NCBI GenBank assembly: GCA_002049455.2
Contig: KV918867.1
Location: 62,001 to 126,000, forward strand
Direction of reading: 5' to 3'
Length of the DNA: 64,000 nucleotides
Source: Porphyra umbilicalis
Lineage: Eukaryota > Rhodophyta > Bangiophyceae > Bangiales > Bangiaceae
Made by a program: the position numbers and the translations under genes. Positions 1-9,629 of this stretch are shown here, piece after piece. Below the pieces are notes generated by a model. That model ran no database searches and was not told the origin of the DNA. It was given only the letters and a program-made list of their open reading frames with translations. Within the stretch, counting starts at the first letter, position 1. Each line of letters opens with the position of its first letter.

Positions 1-1
1 G

Positions 2-142
2 GACATGCCGGCAGATGGGCTGACCAAGCAGCTGCCGGCCCCGGCGTTCATCTTGTTTCGGCGCGTCATTGGCGTTGGCGCCGATCTGGACAACGCGGGG
101 CTTGGCGCTACGCCGGCCCCGCGTCCTGCTTCCACATGGTGA
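2..142 (+). pseudogene. Ty1/Copia RNase H C-terminal fragment
   Basis: The window opens inside a reading frame that gives DMPADGLTKQLP within its first 12 codons and stops at TGA 140-142. The D-x-x-AD-x-LTK-x-LP pattern marks the end of the RNase H domain of Ty1/Copia polyproteins. Only about 46 residues lie in the window, so nothing can be said about the rest of the element. It sits just upstream of the pogo-type transposase and is probably an unrelated older insertion. Confidence 0.7.
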
Positions 143-260
143 GCCCTTCCGTGGTCGCCGGAGGTCTGTGGCGGAGCGATCAAGGTGACGGGCCGCGTGC
201 CCTTTGCGTTTCTTCCTGCGCCCGCCCCCCCCCCCCCCCCCCCCCCCCCTTTGCGCCGCC

Positions 261-1433
261 ATGCCACCGGTCGGGAGCTCGGCGACGGACTCTGGCGACG
301 CAGACCTCCACCAAGCTAGGCTCGCGGAACTGCGTCTCGTGCGCCAAGGCGGGCTGACGACGAAAGTCTTCGCCGAGCGCTTCAAGATGTCTCACGCGCA
401 GGCCCGCTACTTCATCCTAAACAGAGGAGTGAGCCGCTGGAGCGGTCCTAAGCCCTTTTTTTCTCCCGAGGAGGAGTCCCTGCTCGTGAAGTACCTCATC
501 ATCAACGCCACGATTGGCCGAGGACTGTCCACCGAGGCGCTCCGCAAAGTTTGTGGTGACTACCTGTCCGAGATGTCGACGGAGCGGCAGGCGGCTGCTC
601 GCGCCCTTTTCAACGGCAAGTTGACACCCGGCCGCAGCTGTGTCACGTGCTTCCTCGGGCGCCACCCGGACTTGAGAAAGTACCGCGTCGGCACCTTGGA
701 AGAAGGATGGGGGCGGAACGCGAGACCGGAGGTTGTGGCTCGCTGGTTTGGCCTCCTGTCGCTGCTGTACCAGGACCTCAAAATCACGTCCCCACGTCAA
801 GTTTGGAACATGGACGAAACCCATATCCACGCCCGGACATCGGCGATGACGGGGCGTAGCGAGGTGATTGGCGAGGTCGGGATGACAAAGCCGGAGGTCC
901 TGCTGCCGCCCTTTGCATCAGGGGCGGGGTCGTGCACGGCGGCTTTTTGTGTATCGGCTGCTGGCGTGGTCGATCCTTACTTATTGTCGTCGATGGCAAA
1001 GCCACCGAGCACGGCGTCGTCACAGAGACGTCGCCGGAGGGCATCAAGAAGGAGACGGCGCTCTCCTCGTTTTTTAGCGACGCGCCTGTGGTGTGGAGTC
1101 GCTCCCCTCCCGGATTTGACAAGGTCGTCTTTCACGTTTGGGCGGAGCATTTTGCGGCTTTCGCGCGGTCCTATTACCAACAGGAGGATAAACTTTTATC
1201 CCTTGACGGCGCCAAGATACACCTCTTTCCAGCCGGCTTGCTAACCCTCATGCGCGCAAATGTGCACGTGATTGCGCAGCCTTCGCAGATGTCGCATATA
1301 TTGCAAGCGCTCGACAACAAGAGTGCGTTTGGACGGTACCAGCCCAAGCTGCGGTCTCGAGTGCGTGACATTGCTACAGAGTGTCGAGAGGCTGGGAGGC
1401 AGTTCAACACCCCGGCGTTGATGAGATGTATTC
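261..1433 (+). pseudogene. pogo/Tigger-type DDE transposase, N-terminal part
   Basis: Amino-terminal and catalytic part of a Tc1/mariner-superfamily transposase of the pogo/Tigger (DDE_1) type. The start at 261 (MPPVGSSATDSGDAD) follows a C homopolymer; the same frame runs upstream only as polyproline. A helix-turn-helix-like N-terminus is followed by QVWNMDETHI (first catalytic Asp, near residue 185), then LLSLDGAKIHL (second Asp) and PSQMSHILQALDNKSAFG (third acidic region). The frame changes near position 985, between VVDPYLL and VVDGKATEHG, so the copy is broken even before the Gypsy insertion. The protein is then cut at codon ..MRCI by the Gypsy-1 LTR and resumes at 13363. Family assignment rests on these motifs and on the C-terminal piece. 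Confidence 0.75.
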
Positions 1434-2159
1434 TGCGACGGTCCGTCACATGGCCCTCACACTCGGGGAACCAGATTCCCCTGAAATATGCCCCACTAAC
1501 GCATATTTCAACATGTTCCGTTGGCGACCCACTTGTGACCACCTTGTGGCTCACCAACCACAACCGCAATCCCAATACTTCCCTGGGACTAGTAAACCCC
1601 CCGAGTAAGCCCCTACTTAAGGGCCTATTTTTGTGTAAACTCAACTTGGATTATGACTTACGTTACTTTGCGCCCCTGCCCCCGGGGCGCCGCGAGGGTG
1701 TCACGTAGCACCCTTCCCCCGCCTCTACTCAAGGCGGTATTCGAAGCTTCGGCCGTCCTCCACTGAGACTGGCCCCATGGGCCCTGAGGGGAGGGTTTAC
1801 CGAGGGTCCTTTGAGGGTGTCTGAGGAGGGTTTTCCGAGGGTCCTTTGAGGGTATCTGAAGAGGGTTTTCCGAGGGTCCTTTGAGGGTGTCCGAGAGGGG
1901 TTTTCGGAGGGTCGGAGGGGAACGGACAGGATAAGAGGGCGAGGCGTGAGTGTTGCCTCGAGGCCTTCGACGCGTGCAAGTAAACTTCCGGTCACACAAC
2001 TCGTGTTTGTCGCTCGGGACGCCTTCCCCCGGTCGACGCCGTGCGTGTGTGCTCTTCGGGGTTTTCTTCCGGGGCGATTATTCTTTGACAGGACTACCCG
2101 GCGACACGGTCTGGCTCGCCCTCCCCCCAACTGGGTGGGGTGGGCGGAGCGTGTTGTCA
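1434..2159 (+). repeat. 5' LTR of Gypsy-1
   Basis: About 725 bp, matching 12638-13362 from the ACGGTCC box near its start to TTGTCA at its end. It begins TG and ends CA and is followed at once by the primer-binding site. A 34-35-bp minisatellite occupies 1791-1914. The two LTRs differ at many positions, so the insertion is not recent; divergence was not computed. Confidence 0.85.
1791..1914 (+). repeat. 34-35-bp minisatellite in the 5' LTR
   Basis: About three and a half tandem copies of a unit containing TTTTCCGAGGGTCCTTTGAG, ending in GGGTGTCTGAG or close variants. The 3' LTR has the equivalent array, so the repeat belongs to the LTR rather than to the insertion site. Confidence 0.8.
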
Positions 2160-2161
2160 TA

Positions 2162-2181
2162 TTTGGTGGAGCAGCAGGGGA
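2162..2181 (+). other. primer-binding site of Gypsy-1
   Basis: TTTGGTGGAGCAGCAGGGGA lies directly after the 5' LTR. TGG plus the following bases would pair with a tRNA 3' end TCCCCTGCTGCTCCACCA. The identical 20-mer lies beside the 5' LTR of Gypsy-2 on the other strand (63591-63610), which strongly supports the call. Confidence 0.8.
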
Positions 2182-2323
2182 GGAAGGCAACTCAACCTTC
2201 CTTGGGGTGGTGGCGGTGCGCCAACCCGCCTCGGGGGAAACCTTGTTGGCCCTCCTCCCCTTGGTGCCTAGCGCTGCGGGCGGCGCCCCGCAACGCCAGG
2301 TTTGGCTGAGTCCGGCCGGGTCG

Positions 2324-4576
2324 ATGGCCGATAGGGGAGGGAATGGAGACCCCCCTGGTGTCGAGGTGCCTGGTGTCGGGGGGGATGGGACTTCCCCCCC
2401 CGGAGGCGGATCGTCGGATGACGATCGCCACACCAGTGCAGGCACCACGGATGCGGGTGCCCGCGGGCAGCGGATTTTGTTCCAGCCCTTGCCCCCGGGG
2501 CTCGATCCGACTCGGACTCGCCCCCCGGCAGGCGCCCCCTCGGGTAGTACTCACCCCGAGGCGGCCCGGGCGGGTGCTGGCACTCATTTCGGCGTAGGAC
2601 AGCTGCCCGACGTTATTACGTGGGGCGGTGGGTCTGTGCCACCACCGGCACGGGAACCTGCGGGTGGGAGTTCTGGTCGTGCTTTCCCAGGTTCACGGAG
2701 TGCCAAGGGTGCCCCGACGCTTGAGCACAGCGCCGGAGCCCGAGGTATCGGTCCCCCGGCCCTCAGGCCCGGTGGGAGAGCCCCTCTCGGTGCTTGGGAG
2801 GGGGAGGCGATGCCAGAATCGGCACGGGAGCCTGCAGGTGGGAGCTCTATTCGTGCTCCCCCAGGCTCACGGGGTGCCAGGGATGGCCAGTGTCTCGAGT
2901 GGCGAGACGCCGTGGCCGAGGCCGTTCGGACTGAAGTTACCCGATCGCTAGTTACGATGTTGAGGGGCTCTACGCCCAGGCCCGCTGAGCGCCGGGGCCG
3001 AGCCCGACGCTCTTCCCGTCGGCGCCGACGCGACAACTCGTCGTCGTCGTCGACCACAGACGTCTCCCGCTCGGGGGACGAGTCAGCCGTTGCGGCCCTA
3101 CTTGGTGCGTTCCGTGCTACCTCGTTGCCGTCGACGGTGAGGGAGGGCACTCGGGGTATTGACTCGAGGGCCCAACCGACTCCTGACTCGGCGGGAGGTG
3201 AACAAGGCGGGGGAGCGGCGCGAGAGTTACCCCGGGGAATTGACCCGGGGTTCCCGACGCAACTTCCCTCCGCGACCGGTCCGGAGGCGGAGGGGTGGCC
3301 GACTCAAACCACCCTGACACCCCCAACTCGGGTGGTGCCGCCCAAGATTGTGGTGAAACACCCGTACTACCGGATGATGTTCGATTGTGAGACCTACGCG
3401 CTAGACAACAAGTCGGTTGTCTACACGCGGCTCCAGGACCGTACTCTGGAACGGCGCAAGAATGAGGTGGCTCAGTCCTTCGGGGTACACGAAGAGTGGG
3501 ACGGTTCTCCCCCGGCCAAGGTCTTCCAGTTCTTTCGCAAGTTTGCCAAGGCCTGTGACGACAACAACATCTCCGAAGGCGAAGCCTTCTACATCCTTCA
3601 AGACTTCACGAAGGAACCTCTTATGTCAGATGTGATGATGGTTATGCCAACTCGCCGGGCGAGTAACCCCGGCGAGGTCACTTCCTACCTGGAGCTCATC
3701 AACTGGATGCTCCGGCGTCACGTCTACGAGGCCTCAGTGGCTACTCTAGTCGAGACCCGTAATTTCGCGGTCCAACGGGATGACGGGGACGGGTTGTCCT
3801 TCGCCGAGCGCCTCCGCCGCCTCAACACCGAGTGCGGGTTCATGTACGGGGAGGGCGCCCTCAAGGGGCGCTTTGTGGAAGGTGTCCACCGCGCGGCGCG
3901 TGCCACTGTGCACGAGCGCAACACCCCCGGCATGACTATGGCGGTGCTGGCTCGCGTTGCCCAGACTAAGGGCGACGAACACCGCTGTCTACCACTTGAG
4001 CAGCAAAAGGAGCGGGCCAAGGAGCGAGAAGCGCTCGCGAAGGAGGCCCGGCTCCGGCGGCAAGCTCGTGCGGCCGCCCTTCCCCGGGTCACCGGGGGAA
4101 CTCGGGGATATCAACCGCGGGACGCCCCCGTCCGGACCGTCGGGGCCGTGGGTGCCCCAACTCCGGGCCACCGGTACGATGTGTCCAGACCCAAGGCCCC
4201 GGGCGGCTCGACTCCTGGGGGCGGCGACAACCCGCGCCACCGGTCCCGACCGAGGGATGAGCCTTCCCGACCCAAACCTCGGGCGGGCGAGTACCCTTGC
4301 TGGCAGTGTGGCAAGGTGGGTCATTGGGCCGAGGTGTGTCCCGACTTGGATGCAGGCCTACGCGACCGATTGGCAATAGTCAGTCGGTGGTCACCTCTCG
4401 GGACATCCTGGGGCTCAAGTGATACCCAGCGAGCGGGCCGGCGAGTAGCCGTTGCCACTCCCGACGAGGACTCCAGCTCAAGCGGCGAGGAGTCGACGCC
4501 TGAGAAGGGGGAACCGCAGACCGAGCCCGAGTGCGGACCCGCTACCTTCTCTGAGTCCGAGGAGGAAAACGAATAA
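2324..4576 (+). CDS. gag: Gag of Gypsy-1
   Basis: Structural protein that would package the element RNA. Start chosen at 2324 (MADRGGNGDPP), the first Met after the LTR and PBS; the frame is open back into the LTR but that part is non-coding. Predicted 750 aa. The N-terminal ~340 residues are Pro/Gly/Ser-rich with near-repeated blocks (EPAGGSS twice). A retroviral-capsid-like helical domain follows at about 350-570. A CCHC zinc knuckle, CWQCGKVGHWAEVC, is at about 659-672, then an acidic tail. It ends TAA 4574-4576. Protease follows in the same frame after this TAA and a TGA near 4634, so a simple one-stop readthrough does not explain Gag-Pol synthesis in this copy. Confidence 0.85.
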   Translation: MADRGGNGDPPGVEVPGVGGDGTSPPGGGSSDDDRHTSAGTTDAGARGQRILFQPLPPGLDPTRTRPPAGAPSGSTHPEAARAGAGTHFGVGQLPDVITWGGGSVPPPAREPAGGSSGRAFPGSRSAKGAPTLEHSAGARGIGPPALRPGGRAPLGAWEGEAMPESAREPAGGSSIRAPPGSRGARDGQCLEWRDAVAEAVRTEVTRSLVTMLRGSTPRPAERRGRARRSSRRRRRDNSSSSSTTDVSRSGDESAVAALLGAFRATSLPSTVREGTRGIDSRAQPTPDSAGGEQGGGAARELPRGIDPGFPTQLPSATGPEAEGWPTQTTLTPPTRVVPPKIVVKHPYYRMMFDCETYALDNKSVVYTRLQDRTLERRKNEVAQSFGVHEEWDGSPPAKVFQFFRKFAKACDDNNISEGEAFYILQDFTKEPLMSDVMMVMPTRRASNPGEVTSYLELINWMLRRHVYEASVATLVETRNFAVQRDDGDGLSFAERLRRLNTECGFMYGEGALKGRFVEGVHRAARATVHERNTPGMTMAVLARVAQTKGDEHRCLPLEQQKERAKEREALAKEARLRRQARAAALPRVTGGTRGYQPRDAPVRTVGAVGAPTPGHRYDVSRPKAPGGSTPGGGDNPRHRSRPRDEPSRPKPRAGEYPCWQCGKVGHWAEVCPDLDAGLRDRLAIVSRWSPLGTSWGSSDTQRAGRRVAVATPDEDSSSSGEESTPEKGEPQTEPECGPATFSESEEENE

Positions 4577-4717
4577 CCACCGGTGTTGGGCGCTCCCCGC
4601 GGCAACCGGTGGACCCAACCCGGGACGTGGAAGTGATGCCAGTACGCGTCCAGTCCCGACCCCAAGGGGATCCGCCCTCGGGACGCGCCCCTCCCGAAGG
4701 GGGTAGGCGGCCGGAAT

Positions 4718-5671
4718 GTGGTGGCCATCCTGACGGGCTACAAAAATCAGGTGGCCAGTCGCATCTGGTTGGACGTCGGGCGTGAGTTAGCCATCCGCGT
4801 CATCGTCGACACGGGGTCGTGTGTCTCTCTAGTACGGGAAGCGCTACTCCCCCCGGAGATGAAAGTGGCTCCCTTAGATGCGGCGACCGCCCAGTTGTTT
4901 GACGTGAATGGGGGACTCCTTCCCATCACGGGCACCGTGACTCTTACGGTGCGAGTCGGCACTTACTACACCCCAGTCACGTGTGGAGTAGTGCGCGGCA
5001 TGTCGGACCCTCTACTCCTAGGGACCGACTACACTGACGTCCATGTCCCCAACATTTGCTGGCCCAAGGGGTACATCCTGTTACTAAACGGATGTAAGGT
5101 CCCCATCCTCCGTCGGGGTAAGACGGTGTCGTATGCCAGGGCTGACCAACCCAGCAAGGCTGGTGCCGCTAGTGAGGCGGACACCAAGGTGCGCCTAGCA
5201 CACGAGGTGGTCCTACCCCTGCGGTCCCGGGGATACGTCTCAGTTCAGACGACATTCCAAGGGAATGGGGTCATCACCCAGCGCCATCGAGTTTATGAGC
5301 GCCACCGCGTGCATGTTGAAACTGGCACCATGGACTGCACCGCCAACCAGACGTGGTGGGTGGAGGTAACCCATACGGGGATCACGAGTAAGAGATTTCC
5401 CAAGGGCATCGTCTTAGGACATATGACGGCCTACTCCGGTACGGTAGCCGCCATATCCCGAGAGGTCTGGGCTGCACTCAGCCCCAGTCCGACCTCCGCG
5501 CCCGACGCGACAGACCCCGTGGAGGAGCCCCACGTTCACTCTTCGAACGTGCTCGAGGGGTTGCGACCTCAAGTGCTCGCCCTACTGGAGAAGCACCGAG
5601 CCCTCTGGAGTGGGCACTTGGGCTCCATCAAGGCCACGGAGCGCCGGATCGAGTTGAATCCGGGCTCCTAG
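4718..5671 (+). pseudogene. pol: protease and start of RT, Gypsy-1 pol
   Basis: Opens with MVAILTGYKNQ. The retropepsin active site IVDTGSCVSLV is at about residues 29-40, with LLLGTDY near 105 as the usual downstream strand. The C-terminal part (VLALLEKHRALWSG) is the linker that precedes RT in Gypsy elements. It stops at TAG 5669-5671, but the frame continues directly with PVRLNPYRMGPRTRE into RT. The TAG therefore looks like a nonsense change (probably from CAG) inside the polyprotein rather than a natural end. Confidence 0.8.
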
Positions 5672-6409
5672 CCCGTCCGGCTCAACCCCTACCGGATGGG
5701 TCCCCGAACTAGGGAACTCATCAAGGCTCAAGTCGACCGAATGCTCAAGCTCGAAGTTATAGAGCCCAGCCAGAGTGAATGGGCTAGCCCGGTGGTACTC
5801 ATCCAGAAACCCGACGGGAGTCCCCAGTTCTGCATCGACTACCGGCAGTTGAACGAGCGCACAGTACGCGACTCGTATCCGTTAGCCCGGATGGACGACT
5901 GCCTCGACTCCTTGGGCGATGCCCTGTTCTTCTCCACGTTGGACTTCAACGCGGGGTACTGGCACATCCCCCTAGCCGAGGAGGATATGCCGAAGACGGC
6001 ATTCACTTGCCACTGTGGGAAGTACCAGTGTACGCGTCTTCCGATTGGCCTGTGCAATGCCCCTGCCACTTTCCAGCGGGCTTTTGACATGATCCTATCC
6101 AAAGTAAAGTGGCAGAATGCGCTCGTATACTTAGACGACCTCATCATCTTCTCCGCCGATGCCGAGTCCCACCTGTCCCACCTGGACACGGTGCTCACCC
6201 TACTCGGTAAGCATGGGGTCACCCTCAAGGCAAAAAAGTGCCACCTCTTTACTAACGAGGTAGAGTACCTTGGACATGTAGTGCGGCCAGGACGCTTGAG
6301 TGTTGACGAGAAGAACCGCAAGGCCATTAAGAAGGCCAGCTTCCCCCAGACCCAAACCCAACTCAGGAGTCTCTTGGGGATGTGCAATGTCTACCGTCGG
6401 TCACGGTAG
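5672..6409 (+). pseudogene. pol: reverse transcriptase, Gypsy-1 pol
   Basis: Copies element RNA into DNA. It continues the protease frame after the TAG. Visible RT blocks: WASPVVLIQKPDGSPQFCID, FFSTLDFNAGYWHI, FTCHCGKYQCTRLPIGLCNA, and the catalytic box LVYLDDLIIFS, followed by HLFTNEVEYLGHVV. The frame runs into a stop at 6409 because one base is missing near 6402: LLGMCNVYRR is followed by SR-stop, whereas the +1 frame continues VDFAQTAKPLN as expected. Confidence 0.88.
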
Positions 6410-7074
6410 ACTTTGCTCAGACCGCGAAGCCGCTGAACAAATTGAACAGCGTAAAGCTTCCTAAGCGGTCGAGTCCCCCTACTTCGGAGGAACAGAACGC
6501 GTTTGACAAACTACGCGAACTTCTATACCACCCGCCCATCCTTGCGATACCGCGCAAGGAGGGGAAGTACATCATCGATGTGGATGCTAGCTACGTCCAG
6601 CTAGGGTGTTGCCTACTACAGCACCAACCCGATGGCAAGTACCTGCCCGTAGGCTACTTCAGTAAGGGCCTACTACCGGCGGAGAAGAACTACACCGTCA
6701 CCTAGATTGAGGGACTAGGTGTGGTATGGGCGGTCGGTTTACTACGACCGTACATCGAAGGCACAAAGTTCCTCATCCGGTGTGATCACAAGGCACTGAA
6801 GTGGATACTAACCACGACGGCCTGCACCAACAATCGACTCAATCGCTGGCGCATCCTCCTCTCGGAGTTCGACTATGATGTCGAATACAAGCCGGGCCCC
6901 GATAATGCGGTGGCCGACGCTCTGTCCCGCATCCCAACTGAGGGGCTGGACACGGGACCCATCTCCCAGGAGATCCCCACAGTCGGGGTGACCACTCGAT
7001 CGGGGGCGGTACTCGGCCCCCGGCTCCCCGAGAACAGGGAGACCGCCCGCATACCCCTGGGCGAACTAGTCTAG
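6382..7074 (+). pseudogene. pol: RNase H region, Gypsy-1 pol
   Basis: Reads on from RT in the +1 frame: VDFAQTAKPLN, then KYIIDVDASYVQLGCCLLQ (first catalytic Asp), KNYTVT-stop-IEGLGVVWAV, LIRCDHKALKWIL and DYDVEYKPGPDNAVADALSR. A TAG at 6703-6705 replaces the first Glu of the usual T..E.E block, and another TAG at 7072-7074 separates RNase H from integrase. Both are in frame, so each is a single-codon break in a once continuous polyprotein. Confidence 0.85.
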
Positions 7075-7713
7075 AAGCAGGCGACAGACGAGTTCTGTCA
7101 GGGGGTCAAGAATTTACTTGACACCCCCACGCCCACGCGCTTCTACGAGAACGCAGACGGGTTGTTGTGCCGTCGCGGACACCGCGAGGGGACCCAGCAG
7201 GTACTGGTCCCCCAGTCCCTAGTCAAGGTCGTATTACGGGCGGAGCACTCCTCCCCCTTGGCTGCGCATCCAGGTGGGACGCGCATGAACCAGACCCTAC
7301 GGGACCAATACTACTGGCCCTCGCTGGCGATGGATGTGTTCGGGTGGGTGGCAGCTTGCCCCACCTGTGCAAAGAACCGGCTCATGGGTACGCAGAGTAA
7401 AGCGTTCATGAGGTTGTATCCCGCGACGGAACCCTTCGCAGCGCTGGCCACTGGCTTACTTGGCCCCCTGCCCAGGACCTTCGAAGGATATGAGTATATC
7501 CTTGTTCTTTGTGACCGATTTACTACGGTCACTCGGGCGGTCCCGCTGCGAGACATCACGGCTCTGGATGTTCTCAGCGCATTCCTCGACACGTGGGTTG
7601 CTAGCTATGGGATCCCCGAATCAATTCTGGCATAACGGACCCCAATTTGCTGCCGTACTCTGACAAGGTGTGCTCAAGACCCTGGGTATTGACACTAACT
7701 ATGCCACCCCTTA
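7075..7713 (+). pseudogene. pol: integrase, N-terminal part, Gypsy-1 pol
   Basis: Contains the HHCC zinc-binding module (EHSSPLAAHPGG ... CPTCAKNRL) and the start of the catalytic core. The first catalytic Asp is lost: the block reads LATGLLGPLP where Gypsy integrases have D-L/F-x-GPLP, a one-base change (GAC to GGC). YILVLCDRFTTVTRAVPLR follows. The frame breaks at SILA-TAA (7633) through loss of about two bases; the neighbouring frame gives HNGPQFAAVL and GIDTNYATPYHP, with a TGA near 7662. A hAT element then interrupts the conserved HPQTNGQVERFN block. Confidence 0.85.
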
Positions 7714-7721
7714 CCACCCAC
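7714..7721 (+). repeat. 8-bp target-site duplication, left (hAT-1)
   Basis: CCACCCAC at 7714-7721 is repeated exactly at 8721-8728. An 8-bp duplication is typical of hAT transposition. With one copy removed the integrase reads YHPQTNGQVERFNK across the junction. Confidence 0.9.
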
Positions 7722-8720
7722 TAGGGTTGTGCAACACGCCCGGGGCGTGCTAAGTTGCACGCCTGGGGCGTGCATTTTCACATGTTTTGGGCTTGTCACG
7801 CCCTGCACGCCCAGAATTTTAGGGGCGTGATTGGGGCGTGCTTGGCAAAAAAGTAGATAATTTCAAATGCGCTCTTGAGGCGCCAGTCCACCAATTATTT
7901 TTCGGTGCAGTTCCGTGCCACCTTCGTTACTTTTTCAGGGCGCGGTGTCTTACTGCTCCGTCTAGCGTGCACAAACAAGGTGCTCGACGCTATGAGGCGT
8001 GGGGACCATTTTTCCGTCGTGTGCCCACAAACAATGTGCTCGACGCCATGATGGGCGGGCGCCATCTGTGCGGGATGGGCACAGCAACGGCCACCTGCTG
8101 TCATCAGCCTGGGAGGACACAGAGGGGCTCCTCGACACGGACGCCAATGAGGACATTGAATGCGATGCATCGCGCACCGGCAACGACCAGGCCGACGTCG
8201 GTAATGGAGGGGGCGCCGGCGGCGAGCTACGCGCCTCCTGAACGAGAAGGTCGCCCGACGCGCCACGGCAGGCGCCGGCGTCCCTGGACAGGACGCTGGT
8301 CGTCTCGGCGACGAGGAAGCCCCCGTGGCCATGACCGAGAATAAATTGATGACCATCTGCTGTGGCTTTGTGCGCGGTGAGATGGGTGGGACTGCGGGCG
8401 GTGGGGCGGCCGGTGGAGGCAAGGCGAGTCGACGTCCCGTGATGCTGCAAATTATCTTTGAGGCAGAGTGGCAGAGGCCAAGAGAGTGTATCGCATGCAG
8501 CTGTTTCCCCCATGTTTTCTGACATTTTTGTGGTCCTTTGAACCATCCGAATTGCAAGAGTATTGGGTGATTTGAATCGCTTATCAAGTAAGTGTCAAAA
8601 CATGGGGGCTACATTGGGGGCGTGAGAGGGGCGTGCCAATGTTGGGGGCGTGCAGAAGGGCGTGATTAGGCGTGCATCGCCCACCCCGCCACCCAGAAAG
8701 GGGCGTGATGCACAACCCTA
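7722..8720. mobile_element. non-autonomous hAT element hAT-1
   Basis: 999 bp bounded by inverted termini TAGGGTTGTGCA(A/T)CACGCCC and flanked by the 8-bp duplication CCACCCAC. Subterminal regions are packed with GGCGTG/CACGCC motifs in both orientations, as expected for hAT transposase binding sites. Inside is a degenerate duplication of about 50 bp (CAAACAA(G/T)GTGCTCGACGC near 7974 and 8026). There is no transposase ORF; the short ORFs on both strands look like chance frames. Confidence 0.88.
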
Positions 8721-9537
8721 CCACCCACAAACTAATGGGCAGGTCGAACGGTTTAATAAGACCTTAGTTAAGCAACTACGACACTAGGTAAGTGACCACG
8801 TGGTTACGTGGTCCCGATACTGAAGCCTGGTAGTAACGGCTAACAATTCGCAAGTGCATAGTAGCACCGGTCAGATCCCTATTGCGCTCGTAAGCCCCCG
8901 ACGGCTTACTCCAGTGGCACTCGAGCGACGTACAGCGAGTACCGACCCCGAGGAGACAGTAACCCCCGGGCGAGCCAAGAAGAATTTCCTCCAGCGCCTT
9001 GACTCCCTTATCTCTCTAGTACGGGACACCATGGAAAAGGCACAGGCCCGGTACAGACGAGCCTTCAACAAGCGCGTGCAGACTCGCCGCGAAGCCCTCC
9101 AAGTTGGAGACTGGGTATTCGTGAAGTCTCACGAGAACCAGGGGGGTAAACTCGTCTTCAAGACACTAGGACCCTTCCAGATCTTGAAGACCGACGGGCG
9201 TCGGCTTACCATCGAAAGAGACGATGGTATCCGTACCATCAATGGGAACCACGCCACCCGGGCCCCGGAACCACCCGAGCGGGACCCGGCGTGGGCGCGG
9301 GCACTGACCGCGTGGCGGATCCCGTCCCTCCCCTCATCGGCAAGTAAACCGATTGAGGCTGTCTTCGACCGCTTTGTCGGACAGGGGTACGATGACCAGG
9401 AACGCCTCATGCTCAAGGTCAGGTGGTTCGAGTATGGACCCCGGGAGGACTCCTGGCACTATGTGGAGGACCTCCCGGCTGAGAAGGTCCGCCAGCACTG
9501 TGCGCGGCACCGGCTCACAATGAGAAGAAGGGTATAA
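8721..9537 (+). pseudogene. pol: integrase C-terminal part plus chromodomain, Gypsy-1 pol
   Basis: Resumes in integrase with QTNGQVERFNKTLVKQLRH, then TAG and TGA nonsense codons between 8785 and 8825. The frame is open from VHSSTGQIPIALVS (8854) to TAA 9537. The GPY/F-like module LQVGDWVFVKSHENQGG ... LGPFQILKTDGRRLTI is clear. The C-terminus, IEAVFDRFVGQGYDD ... LKVRWFEYGPREDSW, is a chromodomain, which in chromoviruses guides integration to marked chromatin. Confidence 0.85.
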
Positions 9538-9629
9538 TACAACTACAAACCCCCAGTACGGGGTACCCCTCGCCCACACCCCCGACAATAGATCTAACCG
9601 AACTAGGGACAAGCACCATTCGGGCCGGG

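Noticed and set aside
4574..4717. Gag-Pol expression by stop-codon readthrough in Gypsy-1
   Set aside because: Gag and pol share a frame, but two stops (TAA 4574 and TGA near 4634) lie between, so a single readthrough would not suffice in this copy.
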